Shown: piece after piece, positions 22,816 to 35,300 of the stretch
How positions within the stretch are numbered: the first letter of the stretch is position 1
Layout of the letters: every line of letters starts with the position of its first letter
Assembly: GCA_020055645.1 (NCBI GenBank)
Contig: CM034550.1
Location: 20,864,880-20,928,879, forward strand
Length of the DNA stretch: 64,000 nucleotides
Source of the DNA: Tomocerus qinae
Taxonomy: Eukaryota; Arthropoda; Collembola; Entomobryomorpha; Tomoceridae
Direction of reading: 5' to 3'
Notes under the pieces: generated by a model
Told to the model about the DNA's origin: nothing
Databases searched by the model: none
The model's input: only the letters and a program-made list of their open reading frames with translations
Position numbers and translations under genes: made by a program

Positions 22816-25407
22816 ATGAGTGAGTTGGATCCTTTAGAAGACATGATGGGGCAGTTGGGTATGATGTAAAAATGAATTTTAGTGGACTATTTTGATCGTA
22901 CTATTTTGATCCTTAATGATTATTTGTAAGTACACCATTTTAGCTTGTATGATTTATAAAAAAGGGGAATTCGGAAATTACCAGATGTTCCAACACCTTC
23001 TGCACCTCTTCGCATCTTTCTTTGCTGGAATGCATATGCTTTCGTTGTCGTTCACTGCACCTACACCAAAACACAGGTAAAAATAATAATACAGGAAGTC
23101 AATAATATAATAATAGTAATTCAATTGCTGAAAAAACTAATTAAAACTAAATCCAAATCTAAAAGACTAAAATTATTGATCAAATTAATTTGGAATGAAA
23201 TATCATTTAATGGAGAGTACATGGACTTTTAACGCTATAGGTGCCACATAGATGAAATAGACGGAACAAAACCTCAGTTTGACTCTGGCTTTAATTTCAA
23301 TGAAACTGAAAACAAAGATTTATTTAAAGAATCAAAAATTAAAGATTATATTCCTAAAGTTAAAGGTGAGTTTTCCCAATGCGAAAGAAAGGTCAAATCT
23401 GGAGGAGATACGACTACCACATGCAATGGCTATTTATATGAATTCACTGATTACCACCCTACAAGCTATGTTGTACAGGTAAGTGAAAGAAAATTCACCT
23501 GAATGAATTTCCAAAGTTTGAGATTTTAAAGTATACGATAATAACATGGTTTATAATATTTTCTTTATTAGTACGAAATGGTATGTAAGGACAGATACAA
23601 ACGAGCCCTAATGAGGACAATTTATTTGTTTGGTGTGCTAAATGGAGTCATTATTTTAGGTCCGTTGGCAGATAAGTAAGTTTAAAAAAAAATTGGTCAT
23701 TTCAGTCGTAAAATTTCGAGATATTGAAATTATTAAATATTTACGGGATTTTTTCTCTAGGACGGGTAGAAAGCCAATTCTTTGTATTTCTGTATGGCTC
23801 CAAGTTGTCTTCGGTGTAGGTATTGCATTCGTAACTAACTATTGGGTTCATCTTGTTGGACTATTTCTTTATGGAGCTTTTTCGGCTGGGGGTGCCTATG
23901 TGACAGCGTTTGTTCTTTGTTAGTACAGAAAACTCATAGCCAAAATAGAAATTGTGTTCATGAATTAATATTCCTCCCCTCTTTCTTTTTAGCGATGGAA
24001 CTTGTAGGAGCATCAAAAAGAATTTTATATGGGACTAATTTCAGTATGATGTTTACATTTGGATGTTTTCTTCTCGTATTGACTGCCTACTTTGTGCGTA
24101 ATGCAATGTATCTGCAGATAATTCTTGGTTGCTATTCCATAGTTATGGCTGGATATTGGTGGTAAGTAAGGAAAGTATAGCCCTGAAAAGATACTTCATA
24201 ATTCTGAACAGATTTTCATGATTTCGTTATGAAATCAATGTTTTGATCACAAGATCGTTTATATTATGCATACAGGTTGTGTGATGAATCCATTCGATGG
24301 TTGTGGGGTAATGGGAAACGCAAAGAAGCTATTCAATTAGCTAAAAAGGCTGCCAGGTGGAATAAAATTGAGTTTGTCGACAGATATTCGGATCTAGTAC
24401 AAGCAAAATCGACTGTCACTAATGATATTGTAGCTCGGAAGAAAAGCCCTGAAGAACACTACGGACTGATCGATTTGTTAAAATATCGTGTTTTGAGAAT
24501 GCGATTACTGCTTGTGGGTTTCAATTGGTTTGCCAACAGCATTGTCTACTATGGCATTTCTTTCAACACGGAAGATCTGTCCGGAAATCCCTACATGAAC
24601 TTCTTTTACAGCTGTTTGGCAGAATTGCCTTGTTTATTTATCGTAAATTTATGCGTGCCTTTTACCGGTAGACGTACTTTGATGGCAACTTCTCTTGGAA
24701 TCGGTGGAATTATGTGTTGCATATGTATAGGAATGGAAAAAGGTTGGTTTGAATAATAGACTTCTAAACTTTTAAGCATTCATTGCTTATTTTTAGAAAT
24801 TTTTAGTGTACAAAATATAAAATTTAAACGCTAAATGTTATTATGAAATAAATAGGTTGGGCTGAAACCGCAGTTTCAGTATTTGCAAAGATCGGCGTGT
24901 CTGTCTCCTTCACTGTGGTCTACAATTACACAGCTGAGCTTTTCCCTACAGTTGCTCGCAATAGTGCCGTTGGATTCTGTTCAATGACAGCCAGATTTGC
25001 TGGCATGATGGCTCCATTACTGTCATTATTGGTAATTAGTGATAATTTGTTACTTTTGTAGCATATTTTTGACTTTTGTTTACCTGGTGCAGGATGAGGT
25101 TTATGGAAAAACTCCTGTGATCATATTTGGGGCTGTCGGTGTAGTGGGAGCAATTCTCTGTACTATTCTTCCTGAAACATCTAATGCAGAACTACCACAG
25201 ACAATGTTAGACGGTGAAAATTTTAGAATTGGTGACACGGCTTTTAATGCATGTTGTCACAAGAAAAATAGCGACACAGCAGATGAAGATGAAACTAGAG
25301 AGGTATCTGACGATGCTCTAGTAGACTCTATGGCACAATTTGGAGACGGAGATCTAGCTCCTCTGCAGACGGATACAGTAATAATGTCGTTTGGTAAGAT
25401 CAACTAA
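22816..25407 (+). CDS. Organic cation transporter-like protein, SLC22 family (OCT-D)
   Basis: Nine exons: 22816-22858, 22965-23076, 23241-23478, 23572-23675, 23761-23918, 23993-24161, 24276-24742, 24856-25031, 25093-25407; 1782 nt in frame, 593 residues. SLC22 marks: LGEFGNYQ; CKDRYKRALMRT before helix 2; GPLADKTGRKP; CDESIRWLWGNGKRKEA; FNWFANSIVYYGISFN; VPFTGRRTL; YTAELFPTVARNSAVG; LPETSNAELPQTMLDGENF. The extracellular loop keeps the NKDLFKESKIKDYIPK block and its cysteine pair. The C-terminal tail is acidic and longer than in OCT-A. Intron 1 still resembles that of OCT-C near its acceptor (TTTTAGCTTGTAT), and exon 5 ends at GTTAGT as in OCT-C, while the coding sequence is nearest OCT-B. 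It is the last member of the array, separated from OCT-C by about 4.3 kb of transposon-derived DNA. Confidence 0.93.
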
Positions 25408-28400
25408 TCTCGGAGATCAAGGACAAAAACACGAAGCTTAAGGAATGCTAAATTAGTCAGTGAGATTACTTTGGGTATACTTTTCCATTGAAAAATTCAC
25501 AGTGGTATTTTTAAAATCTAAATTGTGATTAAATTGTGATATCAACTTCGTTCATCCCTGGAAATAATACAATTAAAATATTCCGTTAAAATTGGATAGA
25601 TCATTTTTTTCAAAGGTTATCATTTGGAGGTGTCCAGATTTCTGGGTAAGGTCAATAAAATTGTATAATGGGTTGCGTTGTGTGAATTTTTAACCCTTTT
25701 ATTAGAGTAGATTGGGCTAAACGAAAAAGGTTGCAAAGAGTGTGCACCGCGTTCTGTCTCTAATTTGAAACCACCATGGTGCACCAGTATGGATAGTGAA
25801 TACATCTAATTCTTACTTACCCCTAGCTACAAATGGACATACGTCCTTTGGTCTAACCCAACTGGCAAGTAGTTTGGTGTACAGTAAAAGCACAAGTAGC
25901 AGCATTTTCAACTCCTCCTGTCATTATGCTTAATGCAAATGGTAATTTTATTGCAGTTTAATAGTGTGAGAAGGGACTTCCTGCTGGTATTCAATAATCT
26001 CTCGAATAATATTTTTAATAACTGAGTCTATTGTACTAAAAAGTGTGTAGGGGAAAAGAAATTGTATAGCTATATAGAGATAGGATAAAACGTACCAATA
26101 TTTTAGGAACAAGCATGCATGTGATAAGTACATTACAAATATTCATTTCCTCTGCTAATAGAAAAATCCTTATTTATCAGTATCAGCAAAGCCCCACTTT
26201 ATTACAGGAGATCAGTTTGAGATGACATGGAATATTTACGGTGAACATTTCTTTGACACAAACGCCAGTTTATCAAACCCCTTCGCTCTCGCACCTTATG
26301 GCTCTTCTGTTATCCTTATTGCCCTTTTATTTTTAACCCTTTTTTCCCGATCGGCTGACTTGATATACACTAGTGGGGTTAATGTACCTCTACGATCGGT
26401 TTTGCACTCCATTTATGCCTATATACCTATCTGACTAACTTATATTGACCATAAACTAAACTTTACAATATTTTAAGCCTATATAACTATAGTGTTAGGA
26501 TGATTTGTTCTTATTATTAGAGAATAGCTAAGCTACTTGGCGATAAGTACCTTAATCCTCCTTGATATAGGAAAATGCTCTAGTTTCATCAAGCACCAAG
26601 AGGCAGATTGCAGAACATTTCTGTCACATCCATTCAATCTCATCCTTTACTCCTACTTGAGCAGAGGAAACGATGGTACAGTCACCCTTGACTTCTTTTT
26701 ACATACAAAAAACACCCGTATCGGATCACAAAGGCTCATTGAGTTTGATAATGGGCGTCTCGGGCCTTAATTTATTGTCAAATGATGGATTGTTCACAAA
26801 AATGAAGAGTGGAGAGGGGGAAGTCTGATAAAAACTCTTTCATGTTATTAGTCACTTCAGTTTTGAACGTTTTCTCATCTTCACTAAATACATAATATAC
26901 ACCACCACGATATCAAACTGTCCTTCTACTCCAGTGGTTCAATTTTCTCATTTCCCGTTCATCGCCCTTTTATGAAAATAGAAAAATTAATGGTTACAGT
27001 ACTATTGATGCTCGGATAACATGTACAGGTAGTAGCGAGTGGTATAAAAGGTAGCATTTTACAAATTGTACGTACGTTTTGCATTTTTATTACCGCATGC
27101 TAAATATAGTTCCAATACTAAATAAAAGTTATTATAAGGTTTGGTAGATAGTTCCAAGTTAGGCTGGTTGTATATGTTTAGGAATACTGCAATTTTGCAA
27201 GTACCTAGAATTCGTATAGGGATGATACATTGTATGTAATAGGAGATGCAAGAATAGGTAGTGGTGAATGTATCTGTAGAGTGGCAGTTAGGATAAGTAA
27301 CGTGTTATTGACAGACGTATTTCGACAGTGAAAAATTTCCATTACTTTTGTGGGTTATTTTCTCGGTGTAAGTTTTCTGTTGTTTTCCATTGTCCAGTAG
27401 ACTGTGTGCAGTGTAATGACACCCTGGAGGACAAAACTCTTTGAATCCAAACAAACCAAGTTAAGACCAAGATATCTTTTCTCCCTATCATCATCCCATC
27501 TCATTCCCTGCCCTGTTTTGTTTCTCCCTAAATCACGGAAAGTAGGAAAGCCTATTTTCTACCTTGTCTTGTAATAATATAGGAGGGACTGGAAAGGAGA
27601 ATATCTTTGGATAAATTCAAATGGAATCCAGAAGACATGGACAAAAGAAATGCAACAGACTGAGCAGTTCATCCCAAGCCAACGGTTTTCCTTCCCGGAT
27701 TTTTTCATGCGTCTATTCATATGTGGACTACATAAGTATAGGAGACATTACTGCGTGTGGGTACCATAAAAAACAGTACAGGGCAACGAGGACAAAAAAG
27801 AAAGATGGGATTCAAGAGGACTCGTCTAGTGCAGTATGGAAGAATCTCAAGGGACATTAGCTGTTCAAGCCGAGGACAACAAGAGTCGAAATACATAAAT
27901 AAATACATGCTTATGTTGTTGGAGTGGGAGTGAGTACCCAGGGAGCTGTGCATCCGTCTCACAAATCCATCAGGAGAAAAACACTGTTGACTAACCCTCT
28001 TGTCCGCTACAGTCACTATCTACCTATGCCTTGAGTTATTAAGTGCAAAAAAGTCCTTTGCCTAAGCAGAATCCAATGTGCAATAAAATACCGTTTCGTT
28101 GAACCCGTTTCCGTATTCAGTTCATGTCCTTTGTTTTTCAATTATTTCTGCGTCTGCCACGAAATTAAGTTTTTTCAATATTGGAAATTCCTAGAACTCG
28201 GATTTTGTCGAACGAAGTTATCTAACGTTATACTTAATTTTGGCAAGATATAAAATACAGGAAACGATATCGATGTAAAATGCTGTAGTGGCCATAGATT
28301 AAGTATTATTGACAGAAGAATTCAATAGACCACTGTTGTCCAGTTCAGTGGACGGAGAAAGCTGTTTTTCTTTGACAATTTTCCTTTTTCTAACATTTAG

Positions 28401-31400
28401 CTTTTGAGATGTGGTTGCCTTTTCTATCCTTCTTGCGTTCGTCCATAATTCAATCTAATCCGGGCAGATGAAAGATTAATCTATGGAAAAGTTTAGTGTA
28501 AGCCTGATATATATTAGGAAAACAAGAAAACACTATTTGATTGTTATAGTCCTTAGCATGCCTGCTTAGGTTCTTCATTTCTCTCACATAACATTACCAA
28601 AATTGATACGATTGCCATTCCGTGCTACAGTTCCATGAAAATGAAAATTCTTAGATGGTATTGGTATAAATAGTAAATGTACCAATACTTTAAGTCTCAG
28701 TGAGATCACAAGCTAAGACTGATAGTAAATTGCATGAGGAGAAGGTATTTATATGGCTTGGCTTTTCTTGGCTTGGCTGTAATAATATTGTACCTAAAGG
28801 TTGAGGGATGTATAGCTAGGAAAAGGAAATATAATCATGTCCAATTTTCCATTATCGTGTATAGAAGGAACAACCCAGTAGCAATCGTAAGACTTTACTA
28901 CTACCTTGACCCCCTGTCTTCCAATCTATAGACTTAGGGCAAAAGGATGAAGTTGGGATTACGTATAAATAACGTGGAGAGAAGAAGATGGGTAAGTAAT
29001 ACACTATATTCCATGCAGTTAAGCAGACGGGATTAGCAGGCTATAATGCTGCTGCAGTTCAATTCACTAGATACAATCTCCAGCGACTTCTGATCTCCCT
29101 GACATTTACTAATGACTTTCTAATTGAACTTGAATATTGAAACAAATGATTTAGACAAACTTCCAGGAACTACAACACAAAGTCTATCTTACCAGCCAAA
29201 CCGAATTAAATCCTTATCAAGCGTTTTTATGCATGCATTTATGTTACTACTGTATTTACTCCACTGATGCAACATAATACAATTTTATTTTCTTCAGACC
29301 TAAGTAAGACCTAACTCTTTATGGTATTCTCAAACTTCACGGTTACAAAGTGTAAAACTATACACCAAAAGGGACACATATTCATTTTAGGAATATACAG
29401 CAAATTATTGAAAAGGCAACACCCATATCTGTTATACAATGTATAACCAAAAATTAATTAGTGCAAAATTGTATTTGACGGTGGCACATCCAAAATAAGT
29501 TGCCGAAAATTCCTAAAATTATTTCCGACTTTTTCATGTTTTCGCAAGTTACCCGGAAGTTACATTCATAGGTGATGATCTTTTTCGTATTATTTTAGTA
29601 GGACAATGTCATTGCTAAATCTGAAAGTAATGGTGCGTTGCGAAAAATAATAAACTTCCACCAGTACTTAATTATACAAAGTAATAAGGTCGGTTTTGGA
29701 TTTCCGTAACTCTTCTGTGAGCGTTGTGTATTGTTATATGGAGAATAATGTGTTGTATAACGTTAGGTTATTATGTCACAGCAGCAGACTAAACTGGCAG
29801 AGTGTGAATATGAATTGAATTACCTGGAAGGACAATGCACAACAGAACTATGATTAGCTACGGTGATCTTTAAAAGGGAGAATTTATGTAAGGACTCGGA
29901 TCAGAGCCGAGGATTCTCATCCCAACGAACGTTTAACATCAAGTAACAATAAACAATACAAACACAAATCATAACAGAGAGGACACGCTCACACGTATAA
30001 GGCAAAAGGGAAAATTCACTTAAGGACTTTATTGTTGAAAATTCCTGAGAGGACAATGTTGATACTTACTTCACGTGAATTTCTTTCGGACTTTTATATT
30101 CCATTTGAATGTCTCGCTTCGCTAGACTTGACTTGACCTTTATTTATATTTATGGCGTGTGTATGCATCCATATTGAACTACCTTCTCTAGCTATATGAA
30201 TTATCTCGAGTTATTTTGTTGTGAGCGTGAAAGATCAATGCTTCGGTTCAATTCATCTCGGTGAACCTTCTTTTTTAATTCATGAGCATTTCCCATCATG
30301 ACATTCATTTACACTCAAACTATACCAAATGCATTCCACATATTTTGTAAATACACTTTTTTCGTTAACCTCAGTGGAGAACCAATAAAATATAAAATAT
30401 ACCCATGCTATACAAATCAGTCAAGTTTGGTGAATTTGCCGTTTAAGGGTTATTTTACCATATGTTTGGGTTCTGACCAGGCATCTGCATTTATAATGCT
30501 TCAATTTAATTTTGGTACACTATTACTCAACGGTAAACATTCATTTTGTATTGTTACACTTCTGTTTGACATTGGAAAATTAAGAAATTGAAAGCCACAA
30601 GAAGATTAAGCAGGATAAGCTTAAAATTCAAAGAAGAATTAGAATATTACTTATATTCCTCAAAATGTAACATGATACAGGTATAGTTCTATTGTGTGGT
30701 TACTTTTACAGCGTGTATAGACTTTCAGAATTCACTGAAACGCCCCAATTGATAAGCATTGTAGATGCACATGCAATTTGTATTTTTCCCTGTGCACAAA
30801 TATGCTAACAGGACTCTTCTGTGTGTACATATTGACTATTTGTAGAATTGTCGGGGAATCCGATCCGTTTTAGTTTTCCATACTGACTTAGGTAAATAGA
30901 GGGTGACATGATGGAGAGACAATTTCCGTCGCCACTCTATTCCATCCTGTCATTGTATTTTCTAGTCAACGAAGTAGTCTATGCATGTAATTTAAGTCCA
31001 ACTCCTGTATTAGAATGCATGTTTAAATTTAGCGAATGCCATTTCCTGATTTATAACAAGATTTACTTCAGAAATCCATGAAACTGTTTTCTCGCTTTGA
31101 CTTCCCCCAAATTTGTCGCCTCTTATGGCTTCCGCACCCGTTTCCTTTGCAGTGTCAACTTTATTTTCGGCCTTTGTTGAGTTTCCTATGGCCATAGTAG
31201 GCTTTTCTTTTCTTTGTATGCTCCTAATACATTCTTTTCGACTTAGCCGTCTTAATCGTTAGCTGAATTCATTAATAATTATTTTCGCCTGATTCTTAAC
31301 TTTTTATTTACAACTAGTGAACCCAGCACACCAACGAACCTAGCCCACAGGTAAAAGTCATCATGCAAACCATCACATAAAGAAAGCCGTTGTTAATAAT

Positions 31401-31569
31401 GATTTTATTAACGCTCGTGTTTGAAGTATCATATTGTGCTGTTAGAATGACATGTAAATATAAAGCGAGGAAATATTCTTCACCATTAGCGTGATGCTGA
31501 TAAAATTGATTGAAATATTTTTTTGAAAGTCATTAGCCAATGAAAATACATTGTTTCAAAGCCAGGCGA
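25408..31569. other. Gene-free stretch
   Basis: About 6 kb of AT-rich sequence. All open frames are under 100 codons, compositionally random and without domains or credible splice partners. Non-coding RNA or distal regulatory DNA cannot be excluded. Confidence 0.45.
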
Positions 31570-31577
31570 CGTGGACG

Positions 31578-32326
31578 CAAGGTATCGAAAAACCCGGGTT
31601 TTTTAGGAAAAAACCCACGACCCAGGGTTTTTTGGGTTTTTTGGGTTTAAGGGTTTTTTTATATAACGATAGGTATGAATGAAAGTCTATACTATGCCAT
31701 ATAGGAAAAATACACCTAACAATAACAACTTTGATTCCTAAAACTACAATTATTTTCTCCTATAAAAACAAAAATTAAAGCACAAAAAGTTTTATTTAAA
31801 ACCCATTTTAAAACAGCAAACACGTAGTATTTTTTGAGCAACTATACTAAAATTAGTAAATAACCATACGCATTATAATATTTTACTGATTAAATTGACA
31901 GTATGAAATTCCTTCATTAATTTGGAGCTTTAATTGTGAAGCAGTAGAGCAAATTTTGAAAATGTAGGTAGTTAATTAAAATTGAGCATAATTATCTATA
32001 CAACAAACATAATCTTCACAACGATTAAAGATTGCATAAAACTTTTAAAACTAATATAATAGTCAACTTGATTGATAGGATACGTTTCACGTAAAAGTGT
32101 AAAAGCTACAATTTGTTTCCACCTGATTATATATTTGTTTACTTTTTTGAACAGAAATAGGAGAAAATTCGTATGATTTGCTTATCTAGATGGAGCTTTA
32201 GTGCACATTATTGTATGTTTTGTAAGAAACCCAAAAAACCCAATAAACCCAGGGTTTTTTAAGTAAAGCGGGGTGGGTTTTTTGCCAAAAAATCCCAACC
32301 CATAAAAAACCCGACCCACAACCCTG
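31578..32326. mobile_element. hAT-type non-autonomous element
   Basis: An 8-bp direct duplication, CGTGGACG, flanks the element (31570-31577 and 32327-32334), the target size of hAT transposons. The ends are CAAGGTATCGAAAAACCC on the left and, inverted on the right, CAGGGTTGTGGGTCGGG; both fit the CA(A/G)GG start of hAT termini. Each end continues into a run of AAAACCC/GGGTTTT words. The 749-bp length and AT-rich interior leave no room for a transposase, so it depends on an autonomous relative. Confidence 0.85.
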
Positions 32327-32334
32327 CGTGGACG

Positions 32335-35300
32335 CTACTTTCGTGCTTGGCTCTCTACCACCGTAGTGGTATTTTGTAATGTGTACACATTTGTTATAAA
32401 TTATTGCTGCGAGGTTTTAAGAATGTAATTAAATGAACAATCCACAAATGAAGCAATGTTAACTTATTTATTAGTTACTATTATTTTATTATGTCATTAA
32501 GCAGTGACATAATTTATGAACGGTTTTTGTATTCTGTTGCTGGATATTTTTTCAAATGTGAACAACAAAAACAGCTTTAAACTTTAAGTATCAGCAAATT
32601 TGGAAATCGTAGATCAATCGATCAGATTTTATTATTTACAGTTGACAACACGTGGTATACAGGGAAAATGACAACCAAGTAAGCCTTAAGAAGGTTAATT
32701 TTTAGGTCCGAATTATTATTTTTTGATAAACTGCAAAAACGCATAAATCGTATTTTGTATTCACTAATGTGGGAAATTTATTTAATTGAAATAATAATAA
32801 TAATCAATAGTTCTAATTAAAAGATGTTACAGGTGTCATAGTAGCTAGTTCAATCTCAATAATTAATTACGATTACTTACAATTACAAAGAATAAATCTT
32901 CTTCTTCACAACGGGTATCCGTCAGCGGCAGTTCCAGTTACCAATGTGGAGAAATCGTAGCAGTCAAAAAAGGTCAAAAAGTTACAAAAATTCCACCACT
33001 TGTCACAAAACGCAGTTGAGATTGCTGACGATTAGGTAGGAGGCTTATTATGCAACAACTCATTTCGTTGGTTTAGAGAAGGGGGGCATGCGCATTTTGC
33101 TTTTTTGCCTTTAAGGAACGTGCATATATTACGTGTGCCGTTGATGAGAGGAGGAGATACCCAGAAGTGTTGCGTTCAGAGCTTACACATGCACATGTGC
33201 TACACTTGGAAGAGGGGGCTTTAGGTTACGTAATATATGCAGGTTTCCTAGGCTGTCGTACCAAGACATAGATAGTCAGGTATTAGTGCGATTATATTAT
33301 AGAATTTAATTGTAACAAATTTTTAATAATATTTAACTGCCAGTAGTAAACTAATATAGTACACGAATTTTTGAATCTGTTAAATTTAAAGGAAGTAGCA
33401 ATACGTAATTTTTCTTGTATTGTAAATAAAAGTGCCAAGATAACTCCAACGCAATTTCATCACATTGCATTTAAACACAAAGGATTTGTTGCATGACAAA
33501 CCTAACAGGATTATTTTTACAGAACGAAACACATTTTCTGGTTCTAGGCTCTTCCGCAGAACTAGAACACAATACGGTTTGGAGCTTAGTTTCTTTTGCT
33601 TATGAATTTTGCGGTTTTTGTTGTTGTAGTCTACAATGTAGCATTGAGGATGTCGAAACGGATTATTGGATATTCTAAACTTTATTCAACTCGACTTATA
33701 TATTTCTAATATAATCCATCATAACTATATAGGTACTTGATATAAGTGCTTATAAACTATAAAAATTATGCAGTGAGTATTACTGCAGGGTTTACTAATC
33801 CTATTGGTATTACATTACGTTGCATTGGATTGCAGCGGATTTTCTCAAATTCCATGCATGTGTATCTCTATAACGTACTTAAGAATGTAAAAAGATTAAA
33901 TTTTCCATGAATGGCAATACAAGAGTTGAGTTAAGTAAGTTTGGTTAACTTTTGGTGAGACGATTCTCGTATATCACCCGACCACATTGCATTTCCACAC
34001 GAAATCCAATCTCAAGCCAATAGAAATAGAAATAAACAGACTGACAACAAGAATTACTGTGAAATACATAAGTATACAGTGCAACAATCAACCCCTTGGA
34101 CCAAATTCACTATTGGAATTGACAAGTGATGATAAAAGTATATCAGAAGGCATTGAATATTGGTGTTAATCATATCGCACTATCCATGTGAGAAACCTTT
34201 GAATAGAATATACACCCAAGCTGTGCATATTGTCCATAACTATTATACAATGTCTGCTTTAGTCATGTAAATGTTGGAAGTGTCCAAATACAAATTATAT
34301 GGTTGAACACTCTCTGGAGGGGTTGTTCTTGTTCTATCCTCTCTCTCTCCGGTTTAGTTAGCCTTATGACAAGACAAGCGATGTCGTCGTACAGTAAACA
34401 CAATTCACAACGAACAAAGAATATAGTTCTGTCCCGAAACCATGACGTGTCAACGAATAAAAGATTGCCTGTTGAAATCTCTGTAAATTTGGGAGATTAC
34501 ATCACATCCCCTTTTGAATAAGAAATTAGGTAGGCAATATTAGTTAGACCATCTATTTCCATCCACGGAATAGCTACGACGATTCTCCATTCCATTGTAG
34601 CTGGCATAATGCTAATACTCTTTTATGCAATAAATACACAGCTCTGGTGTTCCTTTGTGCTCCATTTTCTATTGCTATTCATTTCCTAGCCTAGTTAGTT
34701 CTTTAGGAAAACCCATCGAAAGAGGAAAAGGAGAGGAAAGCGAATATGCCTTAAAGACTATAGAAAAGAAAGAGAACAAGGGAAACTAGAAATATCATTC
34801 AATGCATAGTGAATGCTTCGATTGTTATTTAGTTACTTCTGCTTCCAGCTAGACACTTACGATTATAAGTAACTACTTCACACACTCCGTTTTTATTCTC
34901 TATTTATTGTCCGCTTTGTTGTCCATTCCAGTTAGCTTGTTATCTACTGTATTGTGAATCTGCCACTGTATGATTATTAGTATTCTCCTTTTCTAAAAGG
35001 AATGGGCGTGTGTCTCATGTCATTCTCTTCGGTTTATGTCTCCTTGACCAAACAAAAAAATATTCATAATAGTTGTCTAAAATATGTAATCTATAGCAAA
35101 ATGACTATTGGCATTATAAGCATTAATGACTGATTACCACGACTATTAGTATTATTCATAAAATTGATTTAAATGCACTACAGTGTGTAAATAGGTTCCG
35201 AAAGCGAAGATACGTATTCTCCTTCATTTGCCACTGTAAAAACAAGTTTGACTATTTTTGTTAATTGATTGCAGACTTACAATTCACTTTTATGTCACAA

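Noticed and set aside
33107-33253. Functional hairpin RNA
   Set aside because: The inverted pair is short and imperfect; more likely a degraded inverted-repeat element.
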